Assembly (NCBI GenBank): GCA_013203085.1
Contig: JABMQX010000734.1
Location: 1 to 8,510 of the forward strand
Direction of reading: 5' to 3'
DNA length: 8,510 bases
From: a bacterium
GTDB taxonomy: Bacteria; Auribacterota; JABMQX01
Shown: positions 8,000-8,510 of the stretch, piece after piece
How the letters are laid out: each line of letters begins with the position of its first letter
Numbering within the stretch: the stretch's first letter is position 1
The notes under the pieces: generated by a model
The model's database searches: none
The model's input: the letters and a program-made list of their open reading frames with translations, nothing else
What the model was told of the DNA's origin: nothing
Made by a program: the position numbers and the translations under genes

Positions 8000-8272
8000 T
8001 CAGTTCGATGTCGTGGTTCTGAAGGAAGTACTCTTACGCGAAAAGAGGTGCCCTGTAACGGGCACAATCCGTTTCCGCGATTCTGCGCAGATCCTATGTT
8101 CATAACCGTTTACTGGATATCTGGTCATAAACATAGGAAAGGCGTTTTCGCCATGTAGCTCGACATAACCCCATAACCCCGCTCGGTCGACCGCGCCCTC
8201 TATCCTCCGCTTGGCACTTTTAGAACTTAGGCGCCGCTTAAACGCCTTTATGCGCTTTTTGAGAGAGTACAA
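8000..8272 (-). CDS. possible small basic protein, 90 aa, TTG start
   Basis: A 90-codon frame from TTG 8272 to TGA. A good Shine-Dalgarno (GGGAG at 8284..8280) stands 7 bases before the TTG, which is the main argument that it is real. The N-terminus is strongly basic (SLKKRIKAFKRRLSSKSAKR), then a mixed segment (GLWGYVELHGENAFPMFMTR), then a Ser/Thr/Arg-rich tail. There is no membrane segment or known motif, and I recognise no family. A small nucleic-acid-binding protein is conceivable from the charge alone. It has the same orientation as the operon but ends more than 600 bp before it, so it is probably not part of it. Against it: the same bases contain several inverted repeats and a tandem repeat, which suggests a structured non-coding region, and the start codon is weak. 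Confidence 0.28.
   Translation of the reverse strand: MYSLKKRIKAFKRRLSSKSAKRRIEGAVDRAGLWGYVELHGENAFPMFMTRYPVNGYEHRICAESRKRIVPVTGHLFSRKSTSFRTTTSN
8031..8065. repeat. two adjacent short stem-loops
   Basis: CTCTT (8031-8035) pairs with AAGAG (8043-8047). Immediately after, GTGCCC (8048-8053) pairs perfectly with GGGCAC (8060-8065) across a 6-base loop. No T run follows on either strand at a distance that would make an obvious intrinsic terminator. They are the first of a string of inverted repeats extending to about 8250. Confidence 0.5.
8092..8138. repeat. imperfect 16-bp inverted repeat
   Basis: The arm TCCTATGTTCATAACC (8092-8107) is complementary to GGTCATAAACATAGGA (8123-8138) at 14 of 16 positions, with a 15-base spacer. 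In RNA the two mismatches are a C-A on one strand or a G-U on the other, so the stem would be nearly continuous. It may be a protein-binding site, a structured RNA element, or one limb of a mobilisation origin; the sequence alone does not decide. Confidence 0.65.
8141..8152. repeat. GGCG-TTTT-CGCC stem-loop
   Basis: A perfect 4-bp stem with a four-base loop, starting two bases after the larger inverted repeat. The stem is short and would not be notable alone; it is listed because it continues a run of stem-loops in a region with no clear gene. Confidence 0.4.
8165..8193. repeat. tandem ATAACCCC pair followed by a 10-bp palindrome
   Basis: ATAACCCC is repeated head to tail (8165-8172, 8173-8180). 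Four bases on lies the perfect palindrome CGGTCGACCG (8184-8193). Short iterated repeats next to palindromes are common at protein-binding sites such as operators, oriT or replication control regions. Only two copies are present, so chance cannot be excluded. Confidence 0.45.
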
Positions 8273-8422
8273 AGCTTATCTCCCAAAAGTCGGGCAGAAA
8301 ATCGTGCGGCACCGAAGTCGGGACCTGAGGTAAAGGGCAAAAATGCTGGACGGGGAGCCTCAGTGAGATTAGTCTATGTGTTGATCAATACCTTCAAATG
8401 AACCGCAAAATGGAGCGAGCCA
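8273..8422. other. leader of the plus-strand gene at the right edge
   Basis: 150 bp between two divergent starts (TTG 8272 on the minus strand, ATG 8423 on the plus strand). It contains an interrupted inverted repeat, CTGAGG (8325-8330) with CCTCAG (8358-8363). No convincing -35/-10 pair is visible. Confidence 0.3.
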
Positions 8423-8510
8423 ATGTCGGCAACAAGAAAGAGCATTGCTGAGCTGGAACGGATTCTCGCCGATCAGAAGAAGCGGCTGAGAGAGCTCCAG
8501 GCAAGAGTTC
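8423..8510 (+). CDS. start of a plus-strand gene with coiled-coil N-terminus, partial
   Basis: ATG at 8423 with GGAG (8412-8415) 7 bases upstream. An in-frame TGA at 8399-8401, with no other start after it, makes this ATG the start. The 29 codons present begin MSATRKSIAELERILADQ and continue as a charged amphipathic helix (KKRLRELQARV), coiled-coil in character. Short proteins with this kind of N-terminus include mobilisation accessory proteins (TraD/MobC-like of conjugative elements), but also many unrelated DNA-binding or structural proteins, so no function is assigned. It points away from the operon and is probably an independent unit. If it were a mobilisation protein, the palindrome-rich DNA upstream would be the natural place for an oriT. 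Confidence 0.6.
   Translation, partial: MSATRKSIAELERILADQKKRLRELQARV

Noticed and set aside
1..8510. CRISPR array, tRNA/rRNA genes, transposase with terminal inverted repeats
   Set aside because: I looked for regularly spaced repeats, cloverleaf-like segments and DDE transposase motifs and saw none.

Overview
The window carries one compact minus-strand operon, flanked by DNA in which little can be identified. The organism cannot be named from the sequence. It is bacterial in style: Shine-Dalgarno sequences, tightly packed genes, and a base composition that looks to be a little above 50% GC by eye. No tRNA, rRNA, CRISPR array or complete insertion sequence is visible.

Operon (read right to left, 7379 to 239). 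The first gene (7379..4899) encodes an 826-residue protein that I cannot place in a named family. It has one N-terminal membrane helix, a long charged linker with an AT-hook-like motif, a beta-rich middle, and three Cys/His zinc fingers at the C-terminus. Seven bases after its stop codon, and served by a ribosome binding site lying inside its last codons, begins a large superfamily 2 DEAH helicase of the DUF1998 (YprA/MrfA/DruE-like) type. That helicase reads as one continuous 1551-codon frame (4891..239) except for a single in-frame TAA at 3214..3212. The TAA falls inside a zinc-ribbon and separates RecA-like domain 1 (559 aa) from RecA-like domain 2 plus the DUF1998 region (963 aa). I read this as one helicase gene broken by a nonsense mutation or sequencing error, though a genuinely two-subunit helicase cannot be excluded.

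How the parts may work together: a membrane-tethered protein with nucleic-acid-binding features, translated just ahead of a big DUF1998 helicase, is the layout expected of a two-gene anti-phage or DNA-processing cassette. The closest named comparison is Druantia type III (DruH plus DruE). That assignment is inference, because the accessory protein is not recognised by sequence.

Flanks. At the left edge an open frame with a GTG start overlaps the helicase stop (GTGA) and runs out of the window. It could be a coupled third gene. To the right of the operon, 7380 to 8422 holds no convincing long gene. It contains a cluster of inverted repeats and a short tandem repeat (8031..8250), overlapped by a small basic minus-strand frame with a TTG start and a good ribosome binding site. 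At the far right a plus-strand gene starts at 8423 with a coiled-coil-like N-terminus. It may be a mobilisation-accessory or DNA-binding protein, but only 29 codons are present.
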